Assembly (NCBI RefSeq): GCF_003112775.1
Contig: NZ_BFCH01000006.1
Coordinates: forward strand, 1-47,998
Reading direction: 5' to 3'
DNA length: 47,998 nucleotides
From: Mycobacterium montefiorense
GTDB lineage: Bacteria > Actinomycetota > Actinomycetes > Mycobacteriales > Mycobacteriaceae
Part shown: positions 17,451 to 25,700 of the stretch, in pieces
Layout of the letters: each line of letters opens with the position of its first letter
Position numbering within the stretch: position 1 is the first letter of the stretch
Made by a program: the position numbers and the translations under genes
The notes under the pieces: model-generated
What the model was told of the DNA's origin: nothing
Databases searched by the model: none
Seen by the model: the letters and a program-made list of their open reading frames with translations, nothing else

Positions 17451-17566
17451 CGAAGCAGGCCCGGAAGCGGCCGAGTCAAAGCGCCGGCAAGGGGAAGGAG
17501 CCGGCCGCGTCGGACCGTGTCAGACGCCCCCCCAGAGCCGCCCGGGCCTGCCTAAACGTAGCCCAA
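17451..17566 (+). ncRNA. mcr11: Mcr11-like small RNA (3' end approximate)
   Basis: In M. tuberculosis the abundant small RNA Mcr11 is made from the gap between Rv1265 (abmR) and Rv1264, divergently from abmR. The same gap, orientation and a strong promoter are present here. The predicted transcript is GC-rich, can fold (CCGGC/GCCGG arms around 17490-17515), and carries a run of seven C at about 17526-17532, like the C-rich loops of mycobacterial small RNAs. Mcr11 is reported to act on lipB, fadA3 and related central-metabolism mRNAs. The 3' end is not visible as a clear terminator; I stop it at the convergent cyclase stop codon, and it may run on antisense. The assignment rests on synteny and the promoter. 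Confidence 0.6.
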
Positions 17567-18715
17567 TCAGGCGCCTTCGCTGGCGTCGCCGCCGCGGCGA
17601 ACCCGGAAAAGCTTTACTTCGCTTTTGACGCCCTTAAGGCGACGTGCGCCCGCGAACGACGCGGAAAACTCCCCTGTTTCGCCGACGGCCTCCCACACGG
17701 AATCGGCGACCAGGACGGTGCCCGGGCGTGCCACAGCGGTGACCCGGCTCGCCACATTGACCGGGCTGCCGAACCAGTCACCGGCCCGGCTCACCGCCAT
17801 TCCGGACGACATCCCCGCTCGCAGCCGGGGAAAGTCGTTGTCGGTATCCACGGCCTCGACGAGTTTCAGCACGACATCGAGCAATGGCGCGGGTTCGGGG
17901 CAGACGAACATCACCGCGTCACCGATCGTTTTGATGAACCGGACCGGCGGCGCCGTCACGTCGCGCGCCAGGTTCGCCAGCCTGCTGGCGAGATGACTCA
18001 GCTCCTCGGGCGAGACCACTTCACCCAGCCGGGTGAAGCCGACCAGATCGGCGAAGGCAACGCTGACCTGGCGCGCCCCGGGCAACGGCTCACCCGCGGC
18101 CCGCTCGGCGGCATTGACCGCTTCGGTCTCCATCATGTGGCGCAGCTGCATGAACAGCATCTGCTCGATCATCGGGCCGAGCTGCGGCCCGATCTGGCCC
18201 ACCAGCTCCTTGGACGCCTTGGCGATCTCCAGCTCGGTGGCTCCCGGACGCATGATCGCCGCCAGCGCGGCGTAGCGCATTACCTCAGCAGCGTGCGACA
18301 GACCTTCGGCGAGCACCCGAACGACGAGCACCACCTGGTCGGGGTTGAGCCCCAATTCGACGAAGCGCTGCGCGTACGCGGCCGCTTCACCATCGGCGCG
18401 CAGGTGAATCGCCGCATCGGGATCGTCCACCCGGGCCAGCCCGATCGCGCGCTGCACGCGCTGCAGCAGCATCAGGTCGATGTGGTGCCGGTCGCTGATC
18501 TCGCGCGCCGACACGTAAGTGCCGTCGCCGCCGATCAGGTGGCGGCTGGCCAGCAGCAGCGGCGGGTTGGTGGCACGGATCTCGTCGGCGCTGATGCCCT
18601 GTTCCAGCAGCCAGCCCACCAGCTCCGCGCGTTCCGTGCGCGCGGCGCCCTCGAGACCGTCGAGCAGATCGTCGATGTTGCGGTCTACCCCGTCGTCCAC
18701 GTGGTCAACGTACAA
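17567..18715 (-). CDS. Class III adenylyl cyclase, pH-sensing type (Rv1264 orthologue)
   Basis: This 382-residue cytosolic cyclase makes cAMP from ATP. An N-terminal all-helical autoinhibitory domain (about 1-200) is followed by a class IIIc catalytic domain. Metal-binding Asp223 (Phe-Ala-Asp-Leu-Val-Gly-Phe-Thr) and Asp266, substrate-defining Lys262 and Asp313, and transition-state Asn320 and Arg324 are all present, each shifted by one from Rv1264 numbering. The protein should therefore be an active homodimer; Rv1264 is activated at acid pH by rearrangement of the N-terminal domain. The start is TTG at 18715, giving Met-Tyr-Val-Asp-His-Val-Asp as in the orthologue; GTG at 18700 is the alternative. 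The C-terminus is about 15 residues shorter. The gene is divergent from the glycosylase gene by only 22 bases. Confidence 0.93.
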   Translation of the reverse strand: MYVDHVDDGVDRNIDDLLDGLEGAARTERAELVGWLLEQGISADEIRATNPPLLLASRHLIGGDGTYVSAREISDRHHIDLMLLQRVQRAIGLARVDDPDAAIHLRADGEAAAYAQRFVELGLNPDQVVLVVRVLAEGLSHAAEVMRYAALAAIMRPGATELEIAKASKELVGQIGPQLGPMIEQMLFMQLRHMMETEAVNAAERAAGEPLPGARQVSVAFADLVGFTRLGEVVSPEELSHLASRLANLARDVTAPPVRFIKTIGDAVMFVCPEPAPLLDVVLKLVEAVDTDNDFPRLRAGMSSGMAVSRAGDWFGSPVNVASRVTAVARPGTVLVADSVWEAVGETGEFSASFAGARRLKGVKSEVKLFRVRRGGDASEGA

Positions 18716-18737
18716 CGCGGACGGGCCATGATGTGTT

Positions 18738-19235
18738 GTGATGACCCCGCCGCTTCTGCATGGCTTCGACCCCGTCGTCGACGACCGTGCCCGGATGCTG
18801 ATCCTGGGCTCGTTTCCGAGTGCCCAGTCGCTGGTGGCCCACCAGTATTACGCCAATCCACGAAATGCGTTCTGGCCCATCACCAGTGAGCTGTTCGGAT
18901 TCGACGCGGGCGCCCCATACGAGTCGCGCCTGGCTGCGCTGCGCGCGCAGGGAGTAGCTCTTTGGGATGTGCTGCACAGCTGCCGCCGGGTCGGTAGCGC
19001 GGACTCCGCGATCGACCCGAAAAGCTTGGTGGTCAACGACTTTACCGAGTTGTTCGCCAGCTATCCGAGCATCACCCGGGTCTACTTCAACGGCGCCAAA
19101 GCGGCGCAGGTGTATCACCGGTTGGCACAGCCGGATCAGCGACTCCATTTCCGGCGGCTGCCGTCAACCAGCCCCGCTCACGCCACGCGGGCGGGCGTCA
19201 AACTGGCGGCGTGGCGGGAGATATTGCCGTCATGA
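18738..19235 (+). CDS. Hypoxanthine-DNA glycosylase-type member of the uracil-DNA glycosylase superfamily
   Basis: This 165-residue protein has motif A Leu-Gly-Ser-Phe-Pro-Ser, the block [10 protein letters not shown], a Phe-Asn-Gly-Ala-Lys-Ala strand, and motif B Ser-Thr-Ser-Pro-Ala-His. This pattern fits family 6 (HDG) of the superfamily, which removes hypoxanthine, the deamination product of adenine. H37Rv has no gene here between Rv1264 and amiB2, so it is an insertion or a lineage loss. GTG at 18738 is followed at once by ATG at 18741, and either could start. Its last 6 bases overlap the end of amiB2 on the other strand. The window also carries UdgB. Confidence 0.82.
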   Translation: MMTPPLLHGFDPVVDDRARMLILGSFPSAQSLVAHQYYANPRNAFWPITSELFGFDAGAPYESRLAALRAQGVALWDVLHSCRRVGSADSAIDPKSLVVNDFTELFASYPSITRVYFNGAKAAQVYHRLAQPDQRLHFRRLPSTSPAHATRAGVKLAAWREILPS

Positions 19236-20618
19236 CACCGGAGGTCGGCGCTGAGCCCATGGCCGTGCCGTTTCGATCTGTGCGGACAGCGACAACAGGG
19301 TCGCCTCATCGAACGGCCGAGCGATGAGCTGCACGGAGATAGGCAAACCGTCGCCGTCGAAATCCCACGGCACCACCGCGGCCGGCTGGCCGGTCATGTT
19401 CCAGACCGGGAAGTACGGAACCTGCTGGGCGACCAGCAGCAATGTCGACACCCAGCCCCGGTTCCGATAAGCGCCGATGCGGGATGGGCCCGCGGCGGTG
19501 CCCGGTGTGATCACGACATCGACATCCTCGAAGATCGATTGGACCCTGGCACTCACCCGCTGCTCGGCGGCTCGCACCGCTGCCATTCTTTGGTCCGAGA
19601 AAAGCGATCCCGCGCGCGCCATCTTGCGGGTGCGCGCTTCGAGTCGTTCCGGGTGAGCCTGCGCGTCGGCGTCGTCGCTGATGCCCCGCAGATAGCGCGG
19701 CAGGAAGTTTGCGTAGATCTGAGACAGCGGATATTCGGGGTCGGCAGTGATCACCTCGTGGCCCAGATCGCGTAGCAACGCACCGGCCTGGTCGACGGCC
19801 GCCAACTGCGCGCGCCCCACTCGAACGGGAAGCGTGGGAACCTTGGTACTCAAGGCAATTCGCAATTTTCCGGGGTCGCGGGTCGCCGCGGCGACGAATT
19901 CGCCTGCAGGTCCGGGCAATGTCGAGGTGGCATCGAGGAATACCGCCGCGTCCAGCACCGAACGCGCGATCGGGCCGTTGGCGCTCAATCCTTGCCAAGC
20001 ATCGTCATGCGGCGCTACGGACACCCGATCACGTTGCGGTTTCACGCCGAACAGGCCGCACCAGGAAGACGGGATGCGAATCGAGCCGCCACCGTCGGAT
20101 CCCAACGCCAGCGGTGCCAGCCCGGCGGCGACCGCCGCGCCGCTACCGCCGCTGCTACCGCCCGGACTGCGATCGAGGTTCCACGGGTTGCGCGTCGCGC
20201 CGAACGTCAGCGACTCGGTGAACGGGAAGATCAGCAGCTCGGGCACATTCGTCTTGCCGATGATGACCGCGCCGGCCGCGCGCAGCCGTCGGACGGCTTC
20301 CGCGTCGGCGGTCACCGGCGGACCGTGGCCGCCACTGCCGCACGCCGTCACTTCGCCGGCGACGTCGATATCGTCCTTGATCGCAACCGGCACGCCGAGA
20401 AGCGGCAGCCGCTCGCCGGCGTCGAGGAGTTCCTGGGCGGCGCGAGCGTCCTCGCGCGCGCTGTCGGACAACACCACGCGGTAGCAGCGCAGCTGACTGT
20501 CGAGGCGCGCAATCCGTTCCAGATAGACCTCGAGCAGGTCCGGCGCGCTGACCTCACCGTCGGCAAGCATCCGTGCCAGCGCAGCCGCGCTGGAAAATGC
20601 GAGTTCACGAGCGTCCAC
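19230..20618 (-). CDS. amiB2: Amidase AmiB2 (amidase signature family)
   Basis: This 462-residue protein has the same length as M. tuberculosis AmiB2. The amidase-signature catalytic triad is complete: Lys81 in Ala-Ile-Lys-Asp-Asp-Ile-Asp, the cis-Ser155 in Gly-Gly-Ser-Ser-Gly-Gly, and the nucleophile Ser179 in Asp-Gly-Gly-Gly-Ser-Ile-Arg. Such enzymes hydrolyse carboxylic amides to acid and ammonia; the natural substrate is unknown. The open frame continues upstream to 20921 through an Arg-rich stretch that is antisense to the HIT gene and clearly non-coding, so the start is GTG at 20618 (Met-Asp-Ala-Arg-Glu-Leu). The gene is divergent from the HIT gene, 62 bases apart. Confidence 0.92.
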   Translation of the reverse strand: MDARELAFSSAAALARMLADGEVSAPDLLEVYLERIARLDSQLRCYRVVLSDSAREDARAAQELLDAGERLPLLGVPVAIKDDIDVAGEVTACGSGGHGPPVTADAEAVRRLRAAGAVIIGKTNVPELLIFPFTESLTFGATRNPWNLDRSPGGSSGGSGAAVAAGLAPLALGSDGGGSIRIPSSWCGLFGVKPQRDRVSVAPHDDAWQGLSANGPIARSVLDAAVFLDATSTLPGPAGEFVAAATRDPGKLRIALSTKVPTLPVRVGRAQLAAVDQAGALLRDLGHEVITADPEYPLSQIYANFLPRYLRGISDDADAQAHPERLEARTRKMARAGSLFSDQRMAAVRAAEQRVSARVQSIFEDVDVVITPGTAAGPSRIGAYRNRGWVSTLLLVAQQVPYFPVWNMTGQPAAVVPWDFDGDGLPISVQLIARPFDEATLLSLSAQIETARPWAQRRPPVS

Positions 20619-20680
20619 TGCGGCAGCGTAGCCCCTGCGGCGGCGGTCGGTCGTGTCGAGGCAACCAGTACCGTGGCGGC

Positions 20681-21109
20681 ATGTCCTGCGTGTTCTGTGC
20701 GATCGTCGCCGGAGCGGCTCCGGCGATCCGGATCTGCGAAGACGACGACTACCTGACGATCCTCGACATCCGCCCATTGACCCGCGGCCACACCCTGGTG
20801 ATCCCCAAACAGCACAGCGTCGATCTGACCGACACCCCGCCGCAGACGCTGGCCGAGATGATTGCCATCGGCCAGCGGATCGCACGCGCCGCCCGGGCCA
20901 CGGAATTGGCCGACGCGACAAACATCGGGATCAATGACGGCAGCGCGGCCTTCCAGACGGTGTTCCACATCCACCTGCACGTGCTGCCCCGCCGCAATGG
21001 TGACAAGCTTTCGGTGGCCAAGGGGATGTTGCTGCGCCGGGACCCCGACCGCGAAGCCACCGCGCAACTACTACGCGACGCGCTGGCACGCATCGACGCC
21101 AGTCAGTAG
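20681..21109 (+). CDS. HIT-family nucleotide hydrolase or transferase (Rv1262c orthologue)
   Basis: This 142-residue HIT-domain protein carries the histidine triad His-Ile-His-Leu-His-Val-Leu-Pro, with the middle His expected to attack the alpha-phosphate of a nucleotide substrate such as an AMP-lysine or dinucleoside polyphosphate. The N-terminal Cys3-x-x-Cys6 (Ser-Cys-Val-Phe-Cys-Ala-Ile) is the half zinc site seen in many bacterial HIT proteins. The start is ATG at 20681; the open frame extends back to 20573 over the amiB2 start region and is not expected to be used. It is followed by the F420 enzyme gene after 10 bases, so the two are probably co-transcribed. Confidence 0.92.
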   Translation: MSCVFCAIVAGAAPAIRICEDDDYLTILDIRPLTRGHTLVIPKQHSVDLTDTPPQTLAEMIAIGQRIARAARATELADATNIGINDGSAAFQTVFHIHLHVLPRRNGDKLSVAKGMLLRRDPDREATAQLLRDALARIDASQ

Positions 21110-21119
21110 AAATGGATTC

Positions 21120-21572
21120 ATGAGCAACCTCACCCTCGTAGAGCGGCTGTTTCTGGCCCCTCTGCTGCGCGTTCACGACACGCTCTACCGGAAGACTGAC
21201 GGCCGGATCGGGCACCACGTGCCCGGAATGCCGAACAGCCTGCTGTTGCACACGATCGGCGCCAAGACCGGCCAACCGCGCAGCAGCACATTGACTTATG
21301 CCAAGGACGGCGACTCGTACCTGGTCGTGGCTTCCTACGGCGGTAGCGACGCTGCTCCCGGCTGGTATCACAACCTGCGCAAGCGTCCGGAGTGCGAAAT
21401 CAACCTCGGCTCCAAACGATTCCCGGTCACCGCGCGCCCGATCACTGCCGAGGACGCCGACTACGCGCGGCTGTGGGAGCTCGTCAACAAGAACAATGCC
21501 AACCGGTACGACGGCTACCAGACCCGGACGTCGCGGCTCATCCCGATCGTCGCGCTGACGCCTGCCAAATAG
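21120..21572 (+). CDS. F420-dependent reductase of the Ddn family (Rv1261c orthologue)
   Basis: This 150-residue protein is of the deazaflavin (F420)-dependent nitroreductase family, a split beta-barrel that binds reduced F420 and reduces quinones or nitro compounds. The segments Thr-Ile-Gly-Ala-Lys-Thr-Gly-Gln-Pro-Arg, Val-Ala-Ser-Tyr-Gly-Gly, and Gly-Trp-Tyr-His-Asn-Leu are the family hallmarks, lining the cofactor site. Ddn itself activates pretomanid; Rv1261c has quinone reductase-type activity in reports I recall. The start is ATG at 21120, ten bases after the HIT stop. The frame is open far upstream inside the HIT gene, which is a reading-frame shadow. Confidence 0.9.
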   Translation: MSNLTLVERLFLAPLLRVHDTLYRKTDGRIGHHVPGMPNSLLLHTIGAKTGQPRSSTLTYAKDGDSYLVVASYGGSDAAPGWYHNLRKRPECEINLGSKRFPVTARPITAEDADYARLWELVNKNNANRYDGYQTRTSRLIPIVALTPAK

Positions 21573-21609
21573 CACCAACCCGCATAAAAACACCAGCTGG
21601 CACCAGTAG

Positions 21610-21651
21610 GACGTTTATTCTGCCCGAGCAGACGTTTATCCTGCCCTAGCA
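21610..21651. repeat. Two tandem 21-base repeats upstream of the GGDEF/EAL gene
   Basis: 21610-21630 and 21631-21651 are adjacent copies of GACGTTTAT-y-CTGCCC-k-AGCA, agreeing at 19 of 21 positions. They lie 54-95 bases before the start of the large c-di-GMP gene and 38 bases after the Ddn-family stop. They could be a double regulator site or a short variable repeat. The 132-base gap holds no other feature I can name. Confidence 0.85.
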
Positions 21652-21704
21652 GTGGTGAAGCCTCCATCTGTTCACCGCGGGGGGACAGATCGGCTGGAGC
21701 AGCT

Positions 21705-24700
21705 ATGAAACGCTGGACGGGGATTCCGTGGCAGCGATTCGGGCCGTCCGCGCGCGTCGGTTGGTTCGTGATCGCGGGATACGCCGTTGCCGGATGCTTG
21801 GTCGCGGTCTCGTCGCAGCGCAAATGGCAGAGCGCCAACGTGACGCGGCCCCTGGACGTGATCGTGACGGTCGCCTGCCTGCTGGTCACGGCGACATTTG
21901 CCGGCCGCGCGGCTCACTTCGCGACCGGGCGCCGCAGAGTCGGCTGGTTGGCGATGGACACCGCCCTGCTGGGCTGGGCGATCGCCGAGATCGTGTGGGC
22001 GGTCTATGACGTCCGCCCGGAGCTGGATCACGCGATCCACCCGGCGACCGCCGACTTCATCTTCCTGGTCTACCCCATCGGCGCTATGGCGTCCTTGGTG
22101 CTGCTATCCCAGGTGACTTGGCACAGTCCCCGGCGACTGGTGCTCGACGGTCTGATCGTGTCGACGTCCCTCTTCGTCGTCTCGTGGGTCTTCGTCGTGG
22201 GCAAACAAGTGCGCGAAGACAGCGGTTCCCAGCTCGCGACGCTCGCTCAGGTTTTCGCCGATGTGCTGCTGCTGACTACCGGGATCCTGATGTTGTCGCG
22301 GAGTCGTCCCGGTGACCCACCGAGCCGCAGCCTGGTGGCCGGCGCAACCGCGCTGATCAACGTCGCCGACATCGCCACGGTGTTCCGCACCGGGGTGGGT
22401 ACCTATCACGTCAACGATCTGGCCGACCTGGCCCGGGTGGCTGGAATGGGACTGATCGCGCTGGCGGCTCTGTCCAGCGTCAAGGAATCCCCCAGGACCT
22501 CGCCGCGAACCGAAGTGCTGTCGCGCTCCCTGCTGTGGTTGCCGTACCTACCGGTGGTGCTGGCCGCGGCGGTGGGAATGGGTCGTGCTGTCAGCCTGAT
22601 GGCGCACGGACCAATGGTCGCCGCACTGGGGCTGCTCGTCGCGGGGGTGCTCGCCCGACAGTTCGTGGTACTGCTGGAAAACCAGAAGCTGTTGTCCGAA
22701 GTCGCGCGGGAAGCGTTCCGGGACAGCCTGACCGGCCTGGCGAATCGGGTCCAATTCCTGCACCGGCTGGAAACCGCTATCGCCGCCCGGCAAAGCGACA
22801 GCGCGCCGATTGCGGTGTTGTGCCTGGATCTCGACAACTTCAAAGCGGTCAACGACGGCCTGGGGCACCCGGCCGGCGACGAGCTACTTATCCGGGTCGC
22901 TGGACGGCTCACCGCCGCCCTGCACGAGGACGGTCTGATCGCGCGGCTTGCCGGTGACGAATTCGCGGTGCTGCTTGAAGGTTCCGTCGAAGAGTCCCAA
23001 GCGGTCGCGCACGACGTTCTCGAGGCGTTCAGCGCTCCGATCGTGATCGACGGCGTGCCCGTCGCGGTCCGGCCGAGCATCGGCTTCACGGTGGCCACCG
23101 CCGCGTCGACGTGCACCGTCGACCAGCTCCTGCGACATGCCGACCTGGCCATGTATACCGCCAAACGCGAAGGCGGCCAATGCGTCCGAAGCTTTGTGCC
23201 AGACATTCCGTTCTCCTATACCTTCCCGCGGTCGACCGACTCGCCGGCATCGAACTTGCCGGCCAAACTGGCCGGGTTGGCCCCCTTGTCTGCGGCCGCT
23301 TCGGGCTACCGCGCCGTCGCGGGCGCATCCGGGCCGGCACGGCTCGCGCGGACGGAGCCAAAGCCCGCCACGTCGCCGGAGGAAGCGGCCGACGGCGTCT
23401 GGTGGCCACCGACGCCGATCCGGATAGCCATGGCACTGTTGGTAATTGGCGTATTCGTTTTCACCGCGACGAGCGTTGCCGGCGGCAATGCCGGCGACAG
23501 CGTATCCTTCGCGAAGTATTTGTATGCGGGGTTGAACCTGTTGGCGGCCGGGCTGATTGCCGCTCGCGCTTACCACTTCACCACCGACCGCCTGGCCTGG
23601 CTGCTGATCGCGGCCGGGATGGCATGCTCGGCGATCGGTGACGTCGTCTACGCGTTGCGGGTTCCCGACGGGCAGTCCCCCTCGTCGGCCGATCCGGAGT
23701 ACCTCGCGTTCTACCCATTCGTCTATGTCGGGTTGCTGCTGCTCCTGCGGTCACGCCTGGCTTCCGTCCCGATTCCGATTCGGCTCGATCCACTGGTATG
23801 CGGTTTGGCCATGGCAGCGCTGGGGATTTCGTTGCGAGCCGGGCCCTTCCATGCGGCCGCGACCCGAGCACCGAACACCGTTCTGGTAGGCATGCTCTAT
23901 CCGTGGGGCGACCTGGTCCTGTTGACTCTGGCCGCCGGGATATTGCCAATAGTCGGCTGGCTCAAAGAATTCCGCTGGGCAATGCTCGTTGCGGGCCTGT
24001 TCGGGTTTGCGATCGCGGACACCGTCTATCTGTTCGAGACCTCGGCGGGTTCGTATCGGGTGGGCAGCACGCTGGATGCGGCCTGGCCCGCGGCGTCGCT
24101 TCTCATCGCGATGGCAAGCTGGGCGCCCGCATCGTCGGTGACGCCGCGGCTGCGACGCGGATTCGGCTCATACACCGTGTCGGTGGCGTGGGCGCTGGTG
24201 GCACTCGTCGTCGCTGTTTGGGATCAAAACTCGCGATTGGCAGCGAGTCTGGCGGCGTTGAGCCTGATCATGGTGGCCCTGCGCTTCTCACTGACCTTCC
24301 GCGATGTCAGCATGGTGGCCGAAAACTACAAGCACGCCATGACCGACGAGTTGACCGCGCTACCCAACCGTCGTTCGCTGGCAGCGGCTTTGACCTCATT
24401 GCCCGGCCCCGCACCGACGGAGCTCGAGTCGGCTCTGAAAACGTCGTCACGCAAGGCGTTGCTGTTGGTGAAACTCTATGAGATTGGCGAGATTAGCGAT
24501 TCGCTCGGCCGCCAATTCGGTGATGACCTGTTGCGCCACATCGCGGATCGACTTGCGACCAGCGTGCGCCGCGCGGATCTACTTGCGCGGGTGAGCGATG
24601 ACGAATTCGCGATCCTGCTGACCGAGGGATCCGACCTGATCGGCGCCCGCGCCCAAGCGGGTCGTTTGCTCGAAGCCCTAGGCGAACCGTTCGAGTTAGA

Positions 24701-25700
24701 TCCGATAACCGTGCGCGTCGACGCGCGAGTCGCTATTGCGTTGTGCCCCGACCATTGTGAACATCCACAGGAGCTGTTGAGTCGCGCCGAGGCGGCGATG
24801 CCGCACGCCAAAACCGCCATGGGCAAGATCGCGGTCTACGACTCGGCATTCGAGGTGCATCGCGAAAGCGACCCGAACCTGATCGACGAATTGCGCACCG
24901 CGCTGTTCGAAGGTGATGAACCGACGTTGTACTACCAACCCAAGATCAACACGAGCGACGGCAGCGTGCACAGTGTCGAGGCGCTGGTGCGCTGGAACCA
25001 TCCCAGTCGTGGGGTCCTGCTGCCCGAGGTATTCCTGCCCGCCGCCGAACGCGCCGGGCTGATGCGCAAGATCGCCGACCGCACACTGAAACTCGCTCTC
25101 ACCCAGATCCAGTATTGGCGCGAAACGGGCATCACCTCGGCCGTCTCGGTAAACCTGGCGACCACGAATCTGCTCGACCTCGAGCTGGTCGGCACGATTG
25201 AAAGGCTGCTGTGGGCCCGCGGTCTACCGGCCGACGCCCTGATCATCGAGATCACCGAAGGCGCCCTCGTCGACTCGGTGCGGTCCCGCAATACCGTGGC
25301 CGAACTGCAACACCTTGGCGTTCGCATTTCACTGGACGACTACGGCACCGGCTGGTCGTCGCTGGCCCGCTTACAGGATGTCTCGGCCAACGAGTTGAAA
25401 CTTGACAGAATCTTCGTGTCGCGACTGTCCCAGGACGCCCGGTCGGTCGCCATCGTGCGGTCCACAGTGGCATTGGCCGACAGCCTCGGCGCGGACCTGG
25501 TGGCCGAGGGTGTCGAAGACGAGGACACGCTGAACGCGCTGCAGCGATACGGCTGCACCATTACCCAGGGATTCGTACACACCCCGCCATTGCCACCGGC
25601 CGAACTAGAGGATTGGATCGGCAGCCATGTACCCCAACCCAATTCGGGTGAATCCAAGCAGGAGAAAATCAGCGACGCCAGCGCTAGAACAATTCCTTAG
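21705..25700 (+). CDS. Duplicated membrane GGDEF-GGDEF-EAL cyclic-di-GMP protein (1331 aa)
   Basis: The order is: membrane region 1 (about 17-320, roughly eight helices), GGDEF1 (335-500), linker, membrane region 2 (about 572-865), GGDEF2 (875-1050), EAL (1056-1305). GGDEF1 keeps the metal aspartates (Leu-Asp-Leu-Asp-Asn-Phe) and Ala-Gly-Asp-Glu-Phe at 416-420, so it may be an active cyclase, but lacks the RxxD inhibitory site. GGDEF2 has lost the metal motif and reads Ser-Asp-Asp-Glu-Phe at 964-968, yet keeps Arg955-x-x-Asp958 of the I-site. EAL has Glu1092-Ala-Leu, Glu-Ile-Thr-Glu, Asp-Asp-Tyr-Gly-Thr-Gly (1211-1216), Lys1232 and Glu1268-Gly-Val, as expected for an active phosphodiesterase. 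The ATG at 21705 is the first of the frame. The end overlaps the convergent monooxygenase gene by 17 bases. Confidence 0.93.
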   Translation: MKRWTGIPWQRFGPSARVGWFVIAGYAVAGCLVAVSSQRKWQSANVTRPLDVIVTVACLLVTATFAGRAAHFATGRRRVGWLAMDTALLGWAIAEIVWAVYDVRPELDHAIHPATADFIFLVYPIGAMASLVLLSQVTWHSPRRLVLDGLIVSTSLFVVSWVFVVGKQVREDSGSQLATLAQVFADVLLLTTGILMLSRSRPGDPPSRSLVAGATALINVADIATVFRTGVGTYHVNDLADLARVAGMGLIALAALSSVKESPRTSPRTEVLSRSLLWLPYLPVVLAAAVGMGRAVSLMAHGPMVAALGLLVAGVLARQFVVLLENQKLLSEVAREAFRDSLTGLANRVQFLHRLETAIAARQSDSAPIAVLCLDLDNFKAVNDGLGHPAGDELLIRVAGRLTAALHEDGLIARLAGDEFAVLLEGSVEESQAVAHDVLEAFSAPIVIDGVPVAVRPSIGFTVATAASTCTVDQLLRHADLAMYTAKREGGQCVRSFVPDIPFSYTFPRSTDSPASNLPAKLAGLAPLSAAASGYRAVAGASGPARLARTEPKPATSPEEAADGVWWPPTPIRIAMALLVIGVFVFTATSVAGGNAGDSVSFAKYLYAGLNLLAAGLIAARAYHFTTDRLAWLLIAAGMACSAIGDVVYALRVPDGQSPSSADPEYLAFYPFVYVGLLLLLRSRLASVPIPIRLDPLVCGLAMAALGISLRAGPFHAAATRAPNTVLVGMLYPWGDLVLLTLAAGILPIVGWLKEFRWAMLVAGLFGFAIADTVYLFETSAGSYRVGSTLDAAWPAASLLIAMASWAPASSVTPRLRRGFGSYTVSVAWALVALVVAVWDQNSRLAASLAALSLIMVALRFSLTFRDVSMVAENYKHAMTDELTALPNRRSLAAALTSLPGPAPTELESALKTSSRKALLLVKLYEIGEISDSLGRQFGDDLLRHIADRLATSVRRADLLARVSDDEFAILLTEGSDLIGARAQAGRLLEALGEPFELDPITVRVDARVAIALCPDHCEHPQELLSRAEAAMPHAKTAMGKIAVYDSAFEVHRESDPNLIDELRTALFEGDEPTLYYQPKINTSDGSVHSVEALVRWNHPSRGVLLPEVFLPAAERAGLMRKIADRTLKLALTQIQYWRETGITSAVSVNLATTNLLDLELVGTIERLLWARGLPADALIIEITEGALVDSVRSRNTVAELQHLGVRISLDDYGTGWSSLARLQDVSANELKLDRIFVSRLSQDARSVAIVRSTVALADSLGADLVAEGVEDEDTLNALQRYGCTITQGFVHTPPLPPAELEDWIGSHVPQPNSGESKQEKISDASARTIP

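Noticed and set aside
17447..18889. Plus-strand open frame starting Met-Ala-Lys-Gln-Ala-Arg-Lys-Arg
   Set aside because: The first 35 residues look basic and plausible, but the ATG lies upstream of the predicted start of transcription and the rest is antisense to the adenylyl cyclase. The Mcr11-like RNA explains the promoter better.
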